Shown here piece by piece: positions 1 to 12,400 of a stretch of 64,000 bases of DNA. The stretch spans positions 86,634 through 150,633 of the forward strand of contig NW_022985232.1 of assembly GCF_010093535.1 (NCBI RefSeq), given 5' to 3'. Under the pieces are notes generated by a model. The model had not been told where the DNA came from and made no database searches. It saw nothing but the letters and a program-made list of their open reading frames with translations. Positions within the stretch are counted from its first letter, which is position 1, and each line of letters starts with the position of its first letter. The stretch is from Lindgomyces ingoldianus. Taxonomy: Eukaryota > Ascomycota > Dothideomycetes > Pleosporales > Lindgomycetaceae. A program made the translations under genes and the position numbers.

Positions 1-102
1 CTACTAATCTAACTAAACTACTAATCTAACTAAACTACTAATCTAACTAAACTACTAATCTAACTAAACTACTAATCTAACTAAACTACTAATCTTACTA
101 AA
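1..102. repeat. 17-bp tandem repeat array, about six units
   Basis: The unit ctactaatctaactaaa repeats head to tail from the window edge; the sixth unit carries one change (aatctt for aatcta). The array probably continues to the left. It is AT-rich and not a telomere repeat. It abuts a mini-LTR-like sequence at 107. Confidence 0.9.
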
Positions 103-106
103 CTAC

Positions 107-182
107 TGTCGGATGCTATTATCCGCCTATATATATCCTTCTGCTACGCTATCTAGAAGGTTGACCTTTTAGCAACGCAACA
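107..182 (+). mobile_element. mini solo-LTR-like element, copy 1 (76 bp)
   Basis: It starts TGTCGGATGC and ends ACGCAACA, with a central TATATATA stretch. It is clearly related to the 78-bp insertion at 24144-24221 and, in reverse orientation, to 40663-40739. The flanks (actac and gttat) do not match, so this copy shows no target duplication. A shorter relative (about 52 bp, sharing the agctaggaggttgac...acgcaaca part) lies at 389-440. Confidence 0.6.
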
Positions 183-468
183 GTTATAAGCCTAGTTCGC
201 AGCGTAGTGTAGATAGTTAGCGCTTAAAAATTTTTACACCCCTGCTCTACTAATAGAATTGCATTATCCCTAAGCATAGTGTGTTTAATTTCTACGCTTA
301 GCAAAGAGCATTTAGGCAGTGTGCCTATTACAAAGGCTACCTTGTTAGATCTGTCTCTAAGTTATATTGCTTAGGCTAGAAGAGAGTTTGTTGAGGTGTT
401 ACAGTTCTAGCTAGGAGGTTGACTTTTTAGAAACGCAACAACTACTCATCTAGCTAACTTAAAATCTA
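183..468. other. AT-rich non-coding stretch
   Basis: No coding capacity. Composition resembles the RIP-mutated blocks. It contains the shortened mini-LTR relative at 389-440 and nothing else that I recognise. Confidence 0.6.
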
Positions 469-470
469 TA

Positions 471-893
471 ACGTGTTCCACTACTCATTTGCTAACACTA
501 GTCATCTGCTAGCGCTAAAAATTACTAAAAATAGCAAGAATCACACTTTTAAATGTTAACAACACCTTAAACAAACAACCTAAAGCTTTTAATATAGTTT
601 TTTTACCTCTATAGTGTACACTATATAAGTATTAAAGAAACCTATATGATAATACTTAAGATATTAGATTTTAGCCTTATTTTAGCCTCTAAGTCGTTAT
701 ATATTAACAATAGCTTAAGTATAAACTCTAAAGCTCTAATATAAGTCATGTAAAAGGTATAAAAAGATAATATTAATAATTTAAACGTTTTTACTTAGCT
801 CTTGTTAAGATTTTAAAGTGTAATTTTTATAGTTTTTAGTAGTTTTTAGAGCTAGCAGATAACTAGTAGTAGCAGATAAGTAGTAGAACACGT
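471..893. mobile_element. pogo/Fot-like MITE (family 1), 423 bp
   Basis: Terminal inverted repeats begin ACGTGTTCCACTACTCAT on the left; the right end read on the minus strand is ACGTGTTCTACTACTTAT. The element is flanked by TA at 469-470 and 894-895, the Tc1/mariner/pogo target. The termini are RIP-altered versions of those of the neighbouring 1.8-kb element (896-2713), so this is probably its internally deleted, non-autonomous relative. The right TA is shared with that neighbour, making the two elements directly adjacent. Confidence 0.7.
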
Positions 894-895
894 TA

Positions 896-2713
896 ACGTG
901 TTTCACCACTCATCCGCCAACACTACTCATCCGCCAGCCCCACTAAAATTAACGCGCATTTTTAACAGATAACTAAACAATAATTAAATCAATTCTATAT
1001 AAATATATATATAAAATATTTCTAATTGCTTTTACATTGCGTTCTGTTATAGCCTTGCACGTGGCACTTTGAGCAGGTTGGTGGTGCTCGCTGACAGACC
1101 TGCGATGCCTGAGCCTGCGCATCCACCTCAACCGCCCTATCTGCCTCTGCAGCCAGCCTCTAACCTTCCTAGCCTGTAAGCGTCCCTCCTGTAGCAATAT
1201 ACTGCTGTTGCTGTTGTCTCTTCTACTTTTAGCAATAGTTTACCTAATAAAGCTTAGTGTTTCTTTATAAGAATAATTATAAAATATATTACTATCTAAC
1301 ATTTTTTAATAAGCTAAGTAAGAGCCTAGCTTGTAAAGCTCTACAATTAACAACTAAAGCAGCTATAGAGTAGTTAAGCCTACTACTAAAGCTAGGCAAC
1401 TATATAAAGCGTCTCTGCAGCCTAGCATGTTGTCTTATTTGCTTTTTATAGTAGTAAAGATGGCGTCTTAAATATAAGAAGTAATAATAAGATGTAAGTA
1501 GAGTAGTATAAGACTAAACCTATTGCTTAAAACCTGCTCTTAATACTTTACTTTATACATAAAGTAGGCCTAATATGCTTATAGACGCTAAGAAAATTTT
1601 ACTTATTAACATAAAAAATATAATTACACGTAAGCTTTAACACCTTACACTTATACACTTACTTAAGTAGTGTAAAGCAGCTAATATTTAAAGGCTGAAG
1701 TAAGTAGAAGCTATAAGCTAGCATATAAAGACTAATAATCTTATGCTCTACATAGTATTAATTAAATTTAAGAGTTGCATAGCTACTATAGCTGTCTACT
1801 ATAAGCAGGTAATAGACCTTAGTTATACGCAATGTAGTTTAATTATTAAAGTGCTGAAGCTAGAAAAGACTAAGCTAGTTAGTTATCCAGCTATTATTAC
1901 TTACTATTAGTGTCTAGTTACTAGGGATATTGCAATACTAGCTAGCTTAATGTAGCTTGCCTAGTAGGATAATAAGTAGGCGGAGCGCCTCGCTAGACGT
2001 GTTTATACACTTAATTATTATAACCTACTTTTAATTGCTAGGCTGTATAGCAGCTGCTGGCCTAACTCTATTAGTGCTAGTTACAACCTTATATATGTAA
2101 CTAGTAACCCCTATTATAAACCTTATTTTATTAAAATTATAAGTATTATTATCTAGTATTTTATACACTTAATATATGTTATTTATAAGCTTAAACTAGG
2201 CTTTAAACTTAACTAAATCCTAATAGAGTGTGCGCTAAAAGTGCAGCTTTCTGTCCTACTTTATCTAGAGCTCTGCCTAAGTATTAATAAAGTGTGATAC
2301 CTAGTTCTTGCCTACAGGCCTAGGTAGGGGATCCTGGCTATAAGCTTAGAGCAGGACGTCTGCTATTTAACGCATATTAATAATATAAGCTAGAAACTCT
2401 TATTAATTAAGGACTAGAATCTAGCAAATAAGAGACTACTTTTTAACAAGTAATAGCTTTTATTTCTTTACATTACCAGCAGCCTATAGGAGGGCGCCTA
2501 TAAGGTAATTACAAAGCGTTAATTAAGGCGTATTATATAAGGTTAAAAAGTAATAAACTAATAAATTTTTATAGTTTTAGAGAATAAAGGTAGCTAGAAC
2601 TAGTCTGCCTTCTTTTTGCGCTAATTAGAGCTGTTGTGGTGGTGGTAGAGGCATATTAGCTGATAGAGACGCGTCGATTTTGGTGGGGCTAGCGGATGAG
2701 TGGTGAAACACGT
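896..2713 (-). mobile_element. Fot/pogo-like DNA transposon relic (family 1), 1818 bp
   Basis: Inverted ends ACGTGTTTCACCACTCATCC are flanked by TA at 894-895 and 2714-2715. The length is close to that of Fot1-type elements. The transposase lay on the minus strand: around 1050-1200 the minus strand still encodes a C-terminal zinc-knuckle tail (CSKC then HVQGYNRTQC) typical of fungal pogo transposases, with stops and a probable His-to-Tyr change. The left terminus holds a duplicated sub-block (CACTCATCCGCCA / TACTCATCCGCCA) that the right terminus has only once. The interior is AT-rich and stop-ridden, so it is inactive. A fragment of the same terminus lies at about 6078-6102. Confidence 0.75.
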
Positions 2714-2935
2714 TAGGAAATTCTACTTAGTAAGCAATTCTATCTTTCTAAGTACTAAACAGAAATATTTAATTTTTTTAAACTATACAGCTGTACTAAT
2801 AAATATATAATAGTAGTAGAATATTTAGCCTTTTACTTCTATTAGTAGCTAGCTTTAAAAAACTAATTTTTTAGCCGCTATTTTTTACTATAGTTTTAAA
2901 TATACATTATAAATATTAAATATATAAACATAAAC

Positions 2936-3060
2936 TATAGCTAGATAAACTGTCTTAGTGTAACTAACACTATAAATAAAAATATAATTTTATTTACAAC
3001 TAACTAGACAATCTATATGCAAGATGCTTGTATCTAATTTTAATGCTTCTTCTTTATCTT
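2936..3060. repeat. RIP-mutated dispersed repeat
   Basis: This stretch (gctagataaactgtcttagtgtaactaac... to ...tttttacatgt) recurs in diverged form at about 24966-25110. Both copies are AT-rich and non-coding. It lies between the family 1 element and the palindromic family 3 element; its own identity is unknown. Confidence 0.55.
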
Positions 3061-3302
3061 TTTTACATGTAACGTATACTACAGGCGAGTTACTTACACA
3101 TCTAAGTTAGTTACATTTGCTAAGACTCTACTAAACTACTTTTTTTTACACTAATGTATTCCTAACAACACTACTTAAATGTGCTAAAAAGATGTTAGAT
3201 ATAGCTTACACTTTAAGCTTTTAAATAAAATGTAACATTCTTAAAGTAACATGTTGCAGCTATATATAAAGTCTTTTAAAAAAAAATAATAAATAACTAA
3301 TA

Positions 3303-4434
3303 ACGTACCTAACAGGTTGGCCGGCCACACGGGTTGGCCGGCCACTTTTGCTAAGCCCCCACTAAACTCTACCTATCTACATAATGCCTTAACAACAACA
3401 CTAGATTAAATCTTTTAAAGAACGTTAGATACAGCTTGCTCTTTAGGCTTTTAAATAAAACTTAAAACTCTCCTTGCAACGCGCTGCAGCTATCTATAAT
3501 GTCTCTTACACAACACTAAGCAATTAACGCGCTAGACAGCCTTTACAAGCAGAATGCTAGCCTAAATTAAGAAATCTAACTAAGCTTAAGAAGAAAGTAG
3601 TTGTTAAGTACATACTTAAGCTTATTACACGCAGATTTCCCTCTAGGCTTACAGCTGTAGCTAATATAGCTAATTCCTTGCCTACAGAGCGCAATCTAGG
3701 CCAGGTTAGCTTAAACTAGACTAGTATGTAGGTTAAGCACTGCTCTAAGTTTATAATAAAGTTTAATTACAAGTATAATTATAAAAGAGCACTTTATAAG
3801 GATCTAGAGGTTATCTAGGGCTAGTTTTGCCTAGTAGCTAACATAAAAGCTAAGTACAGTATCTAGAATAAAGACAGGTATAACTTTAACAAGTTAAGCT
3901 TTATAATAAGCTAGATATTAACTAAAGCAGTTATTACAGCTTTAAAGAGACAAAGACAGCTAAAGGCAATATAGTAAAGTAATAAAAAGTAGACAACAGT
4001 TATCTAGGGCATTAACGCAATAAAGTAGGCTATAAGATTATAAAGCTTTAAGCAGTAAATAAGGCTGCTACATAATGTAAATTGCATAAAAAAAAGCAGA
4101 TTTAGGCAAAAAAGACCTTAATAGTTAAGAATAGAGCTTGTCTAACTACTCTAAAGAAGTTTAGAGCGCGTAGTAATAGAAAGAAGCTAAAGACGCAGGT
4201 ACACGCTAAAAAAGGTAAGCTAAGTTAAAGGCAATGCAGGCAGTGCAATTAGACTAGGCATAACTTATATACATGTAAGCAAGTAGCAGAAGTAGACTCT
4301 AAATAATATCTTATGTTGTATTACTCTATATAGGGCTAAAGTGGGCTGTTTTGCGAGAGAATAGGGTGGTTTTAGTAGGGGCTTGGCAAAAGTAGCCGGC
4401 CAACCCGTGTGGCCGGCCAACCTGTTAGGTACGT
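3303..4434 (+). mobile_element. internally deleted Fot/pogo-like transposon (family 2), copy 1, 1132 bp
   Basis: Termini ACGTACCTAACAGGTTGGCC are inverted at the other end, and each terminus carries two GGCCGGCC blocks. The element is flanked by TA (3301-3302, 4435-4436). The plus strand reads, with many stops, as a pogo transposase N-terminus (psq-like and CENP-B-like helix-turn-helix regions, around 3380-3900). It then jumps directly to a basic C-terminal tail (F-R-A-R-S-N-R-K-K, about 4160-4230); the DDE catalytic core between them is missing. A second copy at 53156-54287 has exactly the same length. Paralogous family 3 copies show the empty target site. Confidence 0.8.
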
Positions 4435-5210
4435 TATGCTAAATAACTTTTATAAGCTATTTCTACTACTAACTTATAAAGGCTAGGTAATAACAAGAAG
4501 CAGCTAATTATTAAGCACATACTTAAGCTATATGCATAAAGATTTTCCTTTTAGCTAGTAGCTATAGCTAATATAGCTAATTCTTTACACGCTAAGCATA
4601 ATGTAGGCTATATTAGCATAAACTAGCTTAGTATGTTAGTAAAATATTATCTAAAGCTTAAAGTAAAGTTTAAGAGTAAGTGTAACTATAAAAAACCTTT
4701 TTATAAAAATTCTAAAGTAATTTAAAGCTAATTTAGCCTTATAAAGAATATTAAAGCTAAGTATAGCATCTAGAATAACAACACATATAACTTTAATAAG
4801 ACAGGCTTTATAATAAACTAGATATTTACTAACTATACTTATACTTAAAACTTTACTTTAAGCTCTAAATAACACATTATAAATGTCCTAGACTAGTTTA
4901 TGCTTAGTGTGTAAAAAATTAGCTATATTAGCTATAGCTGCTAGCTAAAAGGAAATCCTTACACATATAGCTTAAGTATATGCTTAATAATTACTTACTT
5001 TTTATTATTACCTAGCTTTTATATGTTAGCTGTAGAATTAGCTTATAAAAGTTATTTTGTATATTAGTTATTTATTTTCTTTTAAAAGACTTTATATATA
5101 GCTAACGCATATTACTTAAAAGTATTACATCTTGTTTAAAAGCCTAAAGTATAAGTAATATCTAACATTCTCTTAGCACATCTAAGTAGTGTTATTGGGA
5201 ATGCATTAGT

Positions 5211-5435
5211 TGTAAGGAGTGGTGAGCGATTCGAATGTAAAGATGGGATGGTAAATAGCACGAATAGCACTGAGAGCAAGCTTTCGGAGAAAGATAGGAG
5301 TGTATTGTAAGAGAGACGAATCGCTGCCAAGCCTCGCTTGTCAGGATTCATATTATATACGAAGCACAGGTCATACGACCTCCAAACAGGTCAGGTGAGG
5401 CCATACTAGCCCGTTCTGGGACATCCGGCCTTACA
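5211..5435. mobile_element. solo LTR, 225 bp, with 5-bp target duplication TTAGT
   Basis: The sequence starts TGTAAGGAGTGG and ends GGCCTTACA (TG..CA with inverted TGTAAGG/CCTTACA ends). It is flanked by the direct repeat ttagt at 5206-5210 and 5436-5440. It interrupts the right arm of the palindromic element, whose other copies show the empty site (gcattagtgtag). Unlike its host it has balanced composition and no obvious RIP damage, so it arrived later. Confidence 0.9.
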
Positions 5436-5519
5436 TTAGTGTAGAAAATATAGTTTAGTAGGGTTGTAGTAAAAGTAAGCAACTTAGATGTGTAAGCAAC
5501 TTGCCTGTAGTGTACGTTA

Positions 5520-6415
5520 GCAGAATTTTAAGAACTGTAAAAGGTAGTAAAATTTAAATAAAATTTAAAACTTATAAAGTATATATAATAATTTATTAGA
5601 AATTAGTTTTCTAAAACTTTTCTTCTTATAAAATTCACTAAGAAAGTAGTTGCCTTTTAAAAGGCATTAAAAATGCAAGCAGCATTAAAAACTATAAAAA
5701 AAAAGTAGTTATAATTGCTTAGCAGCGTGTTAAGCAGTAGCTAGAGAGCAAAAGGCGTTAAAATGCAGGGCATCTCGATGTAAGCTAACAGCTGTAGCGC
5801 GCTATACACGCTGCAGAGAGCAGGGGCACCACAACTCATGTACGTGGTGGGTAGGATAATCTAGATCCTGTTTAACCTATGATTCATGTTAAGTAATTCT
5901 ATTCTAATACGTTGTTAAACTGCTCGAGTACAATGATGTTGAAAGTTAGGTAGAGTTATATAAGAAAAGCGTTAGAATTAACTATAAGTATATTATGCAC
6001 TATCTTTTAGTTGTAAATAAAATTGTCTTTTTATGTGTAGTGTTAGTTGTGCTTAGATTTTATCAGCTTCAGTAGTCTAGCGGCTTTAGTAGTAAAACAC
6101 GTTATAAACCTTTATATATTTGCGAATACAAGTTGATATTCACTAGTAAGAGAATAAATTTGTATGAATCTTGCTTAATCTACATGGCATTTACTATAAA
6201 TGAAAACCACGATAGTGCATTAGAGTAAAGCAAAGAAGCCTTAGCAGAAAGCTTAAATACGAGGAAGATAACAGTGTCTCGAAGCCACACGTACGATACG
6301 TGGATATGAAAAGAGAACCTCTCATAAATAATAAAGGAACAATTAAGGAAATGAAATTTGTGTTAACAACATTACGCTAGATGCCTCATCCTATTGCTGC
6401 TTGTAGCCCGACTCT
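5520..6415. other. AT-rich block and PKS 3-prime flank
   Basis: 5520-6100 is AT-rich, non-coding and ends with a fragment of a family 1 terminus (about 6078-6102, ending acacgt then ta). 6105-6415 is the downstream flank of the polyketide synthase. I see no gene or clear terminator signal. Confidence 0.5.
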
Positions 6416-9400
6416 TTAGCCGTCCAATTTTATGATCCGATTCTGTACAATCCATTCCCCTAGGTCAGTCATAGTTACACTCTCATCTAAAATCTTTAAC
6501 AACGGGACGCTAGAGCCCAGCGTTGATATAATCCAGGATCGAAGCTCTACGGCAATTATGCTATCAATCCCATATTCAGCAACTGATTTAGATGTATCAA
6601 TACTCTCAGACGGGACCATGAGAATGGTTGCAATTCGCTGCATAATAGCCTCAGCGACAATCGATATAGCATCCGTTATTTTCCCGTCTTTGAGTGCGCC
6701 GTCGACAACTGACACGATATCTGATATAGAGCCCACTTCACTACGTTGAGGTGGGGCCTTCACGGACTCCTGATCTAGCATCGCTCGGACAATGTGCACA
6801 AACTTTCTGTCCTTGCGCCACATTGGGGCTAGTGCCGTTTCCTCGTCAGATGGCTGTAGATTTTTGGCGAGCTTCATAGGATCAAAACATGTTGTGATCT
6901 GGGCTTCAGCCAGGGGATCGTAAGTATACCAGCTCTCGACGCATTTTGGTGGTTCCAAGAATGCGCCTTCCATCAACCTGAGAAGACCAACCTCGCCGGT
7001 GCTATACAGACCATTTCGGCGGAATGCATTATTCGCGGAGGCGACAGTACCCATCCCACCAATCTCAGTTATGGGGCCAAGGCCAATGGCGCATGCGGGA
7101 AGACCAAGCGATCGCCGGTAGCGAGAAAATGCGTCCTGGAAGCAATTTGCTGCGCAATATGCCGTCCCAGCGGGGAGTGCCAACACTGCCTGGAAGGAAC
7201 TGGTCATAATGAAAAAGTCCAAGGGCAAGTCGTGCTCCAGAGAAGCCTCATGGAGGTTAATTGTACCAGTGACCTTCGCAGATAGTCCGAGTCTCCATTG
7301 GTCATAAGAAAGGCTTTCGAAATGTACGTCATTGAAAGAAACAGCCGCGTGGATGATTCCTCTGATTGGCCGCTGTGCCGGTGCTGTTGTAATGATAGCG
7401 TTAATTTCACTCTTCACAGTAACGTCACATCGAGTGAAGCGTATGCGGGCCTTCTCGGCTGGCAGGCCTTGGATGAAGGATTGATCTTCCGAGCTAGGGG
7501 CTCCGGAACGTGAGCCGACCACAAAGGATCTTGCGCCACGGTCAGCCATCCATTGGAGGATACACCGTCCAATTGCTCCAAGCCCACCGAAAATCAAATA
7601 TTCTGCATCCGGATCAAACTGAGCTTTTGGTGTAACAGGGCGCATCTGATTCGAGTTAGTATACGGCAAAGCTACTCATGAGCAGAATGAAGCACGAGGA
7701 ACCAGCCATACCTTTACCAGCGACTTCGGCTCCTCATATGTAACAATGATCTTTCCAATGTGCTTGCCTCTCGAGAAGTAGAGCAACGCTTTCTCTAGCT
7801 CCGAGACATCAAACGTTTTAAGAGGCGTAATTGGGTGGATGATGCCCATTCGAAGCATACCGTCGACTTCTTGCATCAATCTAGAAGGGTTAGTCTGACG
7901 TTGAATCATAAACATAGGAACCTGAAGTACGTACTGTGCGCAGAAGTTCCGGTCTTGAATATACATAGTATAAATATCAAACGAACAGAACGTAGCATTG
8001 CGAGCGAATACCTCCATGGCCATCATACCAGAATTCATGACGTCGAGTCGACCCACGTCTATGAAGCGACCCCGGGGAGCGATACAACGCCATGATTCGT
8101 GCATCATGTTGCCACTTGACAAGCTCAGAATGACATCGAACCCACTGCCCCCTGTAGCAGACATCAACTTGGAAAGATCTCCTTCTTCTCGGGATGAGAA
8201 TATCCGGTTCTCGGGAATTTGAAAGTTTTCGGTGAGATATCGTGCTTTTTCGTCTGAGCCAACAGTGACATATATGTCCGCGTGAATATGCTGGGCGAGT
8301 TGGATTGCGGCAAGACCTACGCCTCCACTGGCTGACTGGATCAGAAGCCGTTCATTCGCATGTAACCGTGCCAGATGGTTGAGGGCATAAGTCGCAGTAC
8401 AGAAGACCACAGGGATGGTGGCTAGCTCGGCCATAGTTAGACTAGGAACCGCCAATTGAAGCATGCACGATGGAACCCTTGTCACTGTGCCGAATTTGCC
8501 CCAGGCGAAACCGTAAACACGGTCGCCAGGGCTCAGGCCTTTGACCAACTTGCCACACCTTGCGACGATGCCAGCGCTTTCGAAGCTCAAGTCATCCATG
8601 TCAACCTTTCCCGTGGCAACTCCTAGATTTTTCCAGTTGAGGCCAGTCGCGCGCGTCTCTAATTCAATGTAATCGTCAGGCAGAGGACTGTTAAAAGAAT
8701 CATCGCGCTTGAAGTATAGGGAGCTGAGAAGACCAGGCGCAGTGAAATCTGCAATAACGGGATATTTCTGATGAATGGGCTTATCAATTGGATCTAGAGG
8801 CATCGTATACATGGCTCGAAAGCGTGAGTTGAGGTCGTTATCCAATGTTAGCCGTGATATGTGAACGATACCATCATGAATTGCAAATTCTCTTTCGGGA
8901 TCGCCAGAGTAGAGTTTCGCTTCCTGCGTAGTGATAGCTCGGGCGGCTTCCTCACAATCAATCCCTTTTTCAACATGGAAAATACCAAATCGAGATTCCG
9001 GATGCTCAGTATTAAGCATTCGTATGAGTCCTGTAGCGACTGCGGCCTCCGGTCCCTGACCCTTCAACAAGCCACCCGCGGTTAGCCAGAGTAGCGATGA
9101 TGCAGATTGGACCACCTCCTTAATCGCATGGAATTCGGACTCCGAGCTGTCGGCTAGAGTATATGAATCTAGATCTGTAGCAACAATTATGCGACTATTT
9201 TTAGGGATCTGTGCATCCCCCAGCGTAATTAGGTTGGGGATAATGTTCTGATACTGCAGCTCTCTTGACAGAGCTTCTTGGAATAGACCAGGCTCTTGGC
9301 GGCAGACGACATACACGGCGTCATGGGCCCGTGTGGATGGTGCACCATTTTGAGATGGTGCGGCTGTTGTGACGATTGTGGATGCGATGTGATGTGGCGG

Positions 9401-12400
9401 ATCATAATCGTCGAGTTCAATGTCGATACCGGTAAACCCCGAATCTTTCAACCTTTTCTGCCAGATTTCGGTACTGATAAATGGTAACCGCTCTTCCGTC
9501 CAAAAATTGGGGAATGTCCCAAAGGCCAACCCGTGACCTAGGGTCGGGCGCGTTGTCTCTATGAGAATCAGTCTCCCGCCAGGTTTCAATAATCTCCTGA
9601 CGTGACGCAGGGTCAGCGCTACGTCTGGAGTTGCGTGAATGCACTGAGATGCAATAATCAGATCAAAATCTCTCTCAAATCCCTGCTCCTCGGGGTTCTT
9701 AGAGATGTCTAGTGCCTTGTAGAAAATGTCGCTAAACCTCGAAAACTCCGCTTGAGCAGACTCAAAGAAGCCACTGGATACATCAGTGAAGGTGTACGTG
9801 TGATATCGCTTCGTGCTCATATCAGCCCCTAGACTCCGCAGAGCAATGCGAGTTGCCCCCCCAGTGCCAGCGCCAATCTCGAGTATTTTCATACTTGGAT
9901 CGGCGTGGGCCGCGAGATCCAAGATACGCTCCAGCTGAGTGTAAGCACCCACGATACCGAAGCTAGAGGTATAAAGTTCCTTCAATAGATTATCCTGGAG
10001 TGCAATTTCCATTGCCGTCGTCTTCCCCGTTAGGATATCTGAGATTTTGTCGAAGATTCGCTTCACATGTTTGATGTCGATTATATTTTCCAAGGGCAAA
10101 CAAAGCTCATTGATAGCGGCTAGGCGGGTATTGCTGCACATAAGGCGGGATTCCTCGGCGTATGGTAGAGCAGTGGTAGCAGAATGATTTATCCAGTTAA
10201 GGAAGTGCTTGAGGTTGGTATCGGTAGGGTTCAGTGACCCACACTGCTCGGCAATGTGGACGATCATGTACATCGTGGTCTTGTCGATATCTTCAAAAGT
10301 TGTCTTTAGGTATTCTAGGGAAGTTGTGGGACCAAAAAGTGTTCTTGCTTGCTTATTCGAGAGCGCTGCAAGGTCGGGTTTCCAGACTAACCGTGTGTAC
10401 TCATTTTCCTCCAGAAGTTGTTTTGCTGCGTCGCCCCCATTGTAGGCCACACATTTCATATTGTTGACCTCTACCTTTGGATCTCCGGACTGGGTTCTGA
10501 GTTGAATTGATACGAGCCCACCTCTCAGACCCTTACGATACCCAGTCGCAGAGGCATGACCCCATGCCTCAGAGGCTTTAGAAGGCCAAACGGTCATTTC
10601 CTCAATGTAGACAGGAACGTAGACATGATTGACTAGTTTACTATGACCACTGTAAGACGCAATGCATCCAAGCTGAAAGCATATATCCAGAGTGACAGGA
10701 TGCATCGTATAGGATGATTCAGGTCCAGAGAAGGCTCTACGAACCGTGCCCAGATCCACTTTAGCCTGTGCAAAGTTCCCGCGCGCGTCGGATTGAAGGT
10801 CTGAGAGTCCTTGGAAGGACTGTCCGTAATCAAGGCCAAATTCTGTGAACTTTGTATACCAGTCTTGGGTATCGATGTGGCGCATGTTTGTTCGACTTTC
10901 CAGTGCCCGCATAGCTTGGCCAGATGATGAAATAACTGATATCATGCCGGCAGCATGTTCTGTCCAAATTCCATCCGCATTTACAGAGAACACTTGAAAT
11001 TCGAGCCAATTAGGAAGTCCAGGATATGGTCCCAAAGCCAACATGACTTCCAAACCGTTTTCGTCATCTACCACCCGCATTGGTGATTTGATAAAGATAT
11101 TTCGCAATTTGAAGCATGGGTCACTTGGAAGGCTTCTGGATTGGCTAAGAAATTGTGCGGCAGCCTCTATTGCGAGGCATGGGTATCCTGAGCCCGGAAA
11201 AACCGCGTTCGGGTGTAACTTGATGGAGTTAGCTACTCATCCTGGACCTTCAGAGACTGCAGCGAAGACATGAAGAGACAGCCGCTGAATATTGCTTACC
11301 TTGTGCTCGCCAACCCACGGAACATCCTTGATACGCAGAACGTTTCTCCATGTCGGGCGAGTTTTCGCGCAACCGGGCTGCATGACACCCAGTATGTCAT
11401 GCCGAAGATACGGTCGCTGCTTGATTTCCCGCCCAATACGTGTCTCGTGGCATATCGGAGGCCCATAATTGTACCGATATGTCGGCATACCGGTGCACAC
11501 GGAGCCATGAGAATACTTCACAAGGCCATTTTCTAAAACATCAACTGCATTGACGGCCACGAGATCAACCGGATAATTTAAGCAGAACAGTGACCCGCAG
11601 AGATCGAGGAGATTCCGCAAAGCGTCTTCATGTCTCTTCAACGTTGGTAAGTATACTGGCGTCTTTAAGCCATTCTGGAGCCCGGCGGCTGCAAATATTT
11701 GTTTCACGGGCGATTGAAGAGTTGAGTGGGGCCCAAGTTCAACCAGTATATCCACCCGGGTGTTTTGGTTCGAAATTATCTCTCCGACGGCCTTCGAGAA
11801 CTGGACTGGGGATACTAGATTCTGGTGCCAATAAGCTGGGGTTACAGTAACACATTGGTGGTCCAATTTCTTAGATGGTGTTACAGATGAGATCCAGCTG
11901 CATCTAGAGCTCCGCTCGGCAGTTTTGGTAAGCCTGTGGCCTGAAATTTCTCGGAGCGTGCGATCGAGAAGGTTTTCATATTCCTCACCAACGGGGGCCA
12001 TGTGATGAGAGTGATAAGCATTCCCGCCAGTATGGAGAAGGCGGGAAAACACCCCATCGGCTAAGAGTTTTTGATGCAGATCGGTAACCGATTCGGCATC
12101 TCCTGACAGGGTTACACTTCCTGGGGAATTGATGGCTGCAATTTTGACGGCGCCTTCCAGTTTTTCCTTTATGAAGGACAATGCAGCCTCCTCCGACAGG
12201 CCAACTGCTAACATCTTGCCCTCCCGGGTATTCTTAGTTATTGCCTTTCCGCGGCAGTATGCCGTGACAATAGCTTCGGGAAGCGTAAGAAATCCCGCCG
12301 CATATGCGGCCGCGATCTCTCCAGATGAGTGGCCAATAGCTACGTGCGGATTGATGCTCCAGGATTCAAGCAAGTCAAAAAGCGCAATCTGCAACGCCGT

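Larger units (their letters stand above)
3072..5517. mobile_element. palindromic pogo-derived element (family 3), copy 1, with two nested insertions
   Basis: Outer ends (ACGTATACTACAGGC left; ACGTACACTACAGGC read on the minus strand right) are flanked by TA at 3070-3071 and 5518-5519. The right half is the reverse complement of the left half around a loop of roughly 150 bp. Within it sit a 1132-bp family 2 element (3303-4434, TA target) and a 225-bp solo LTR (5211-5435). Removing both insertions and their duplications leaves about 1082 bp, matching the 1096-bp uninterrupted copy at 58037-59132. Each arm retains RIP-damaged sequence of a transposase N-terminal helix-turn-helix region. Confidence 0.8.

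Noticed and set aside
1..102. Telomeric repeat at the window edge
   Set aside because: The 17-bp unit is not TTAGGG-like and the sequence continues directly into ordinary repeat blocks.
5136..5351. 71-codon minus-strand frame
   Set aside because: It spans the junction of the solo LTR and the palindromic element and is a by-product of the insertion.
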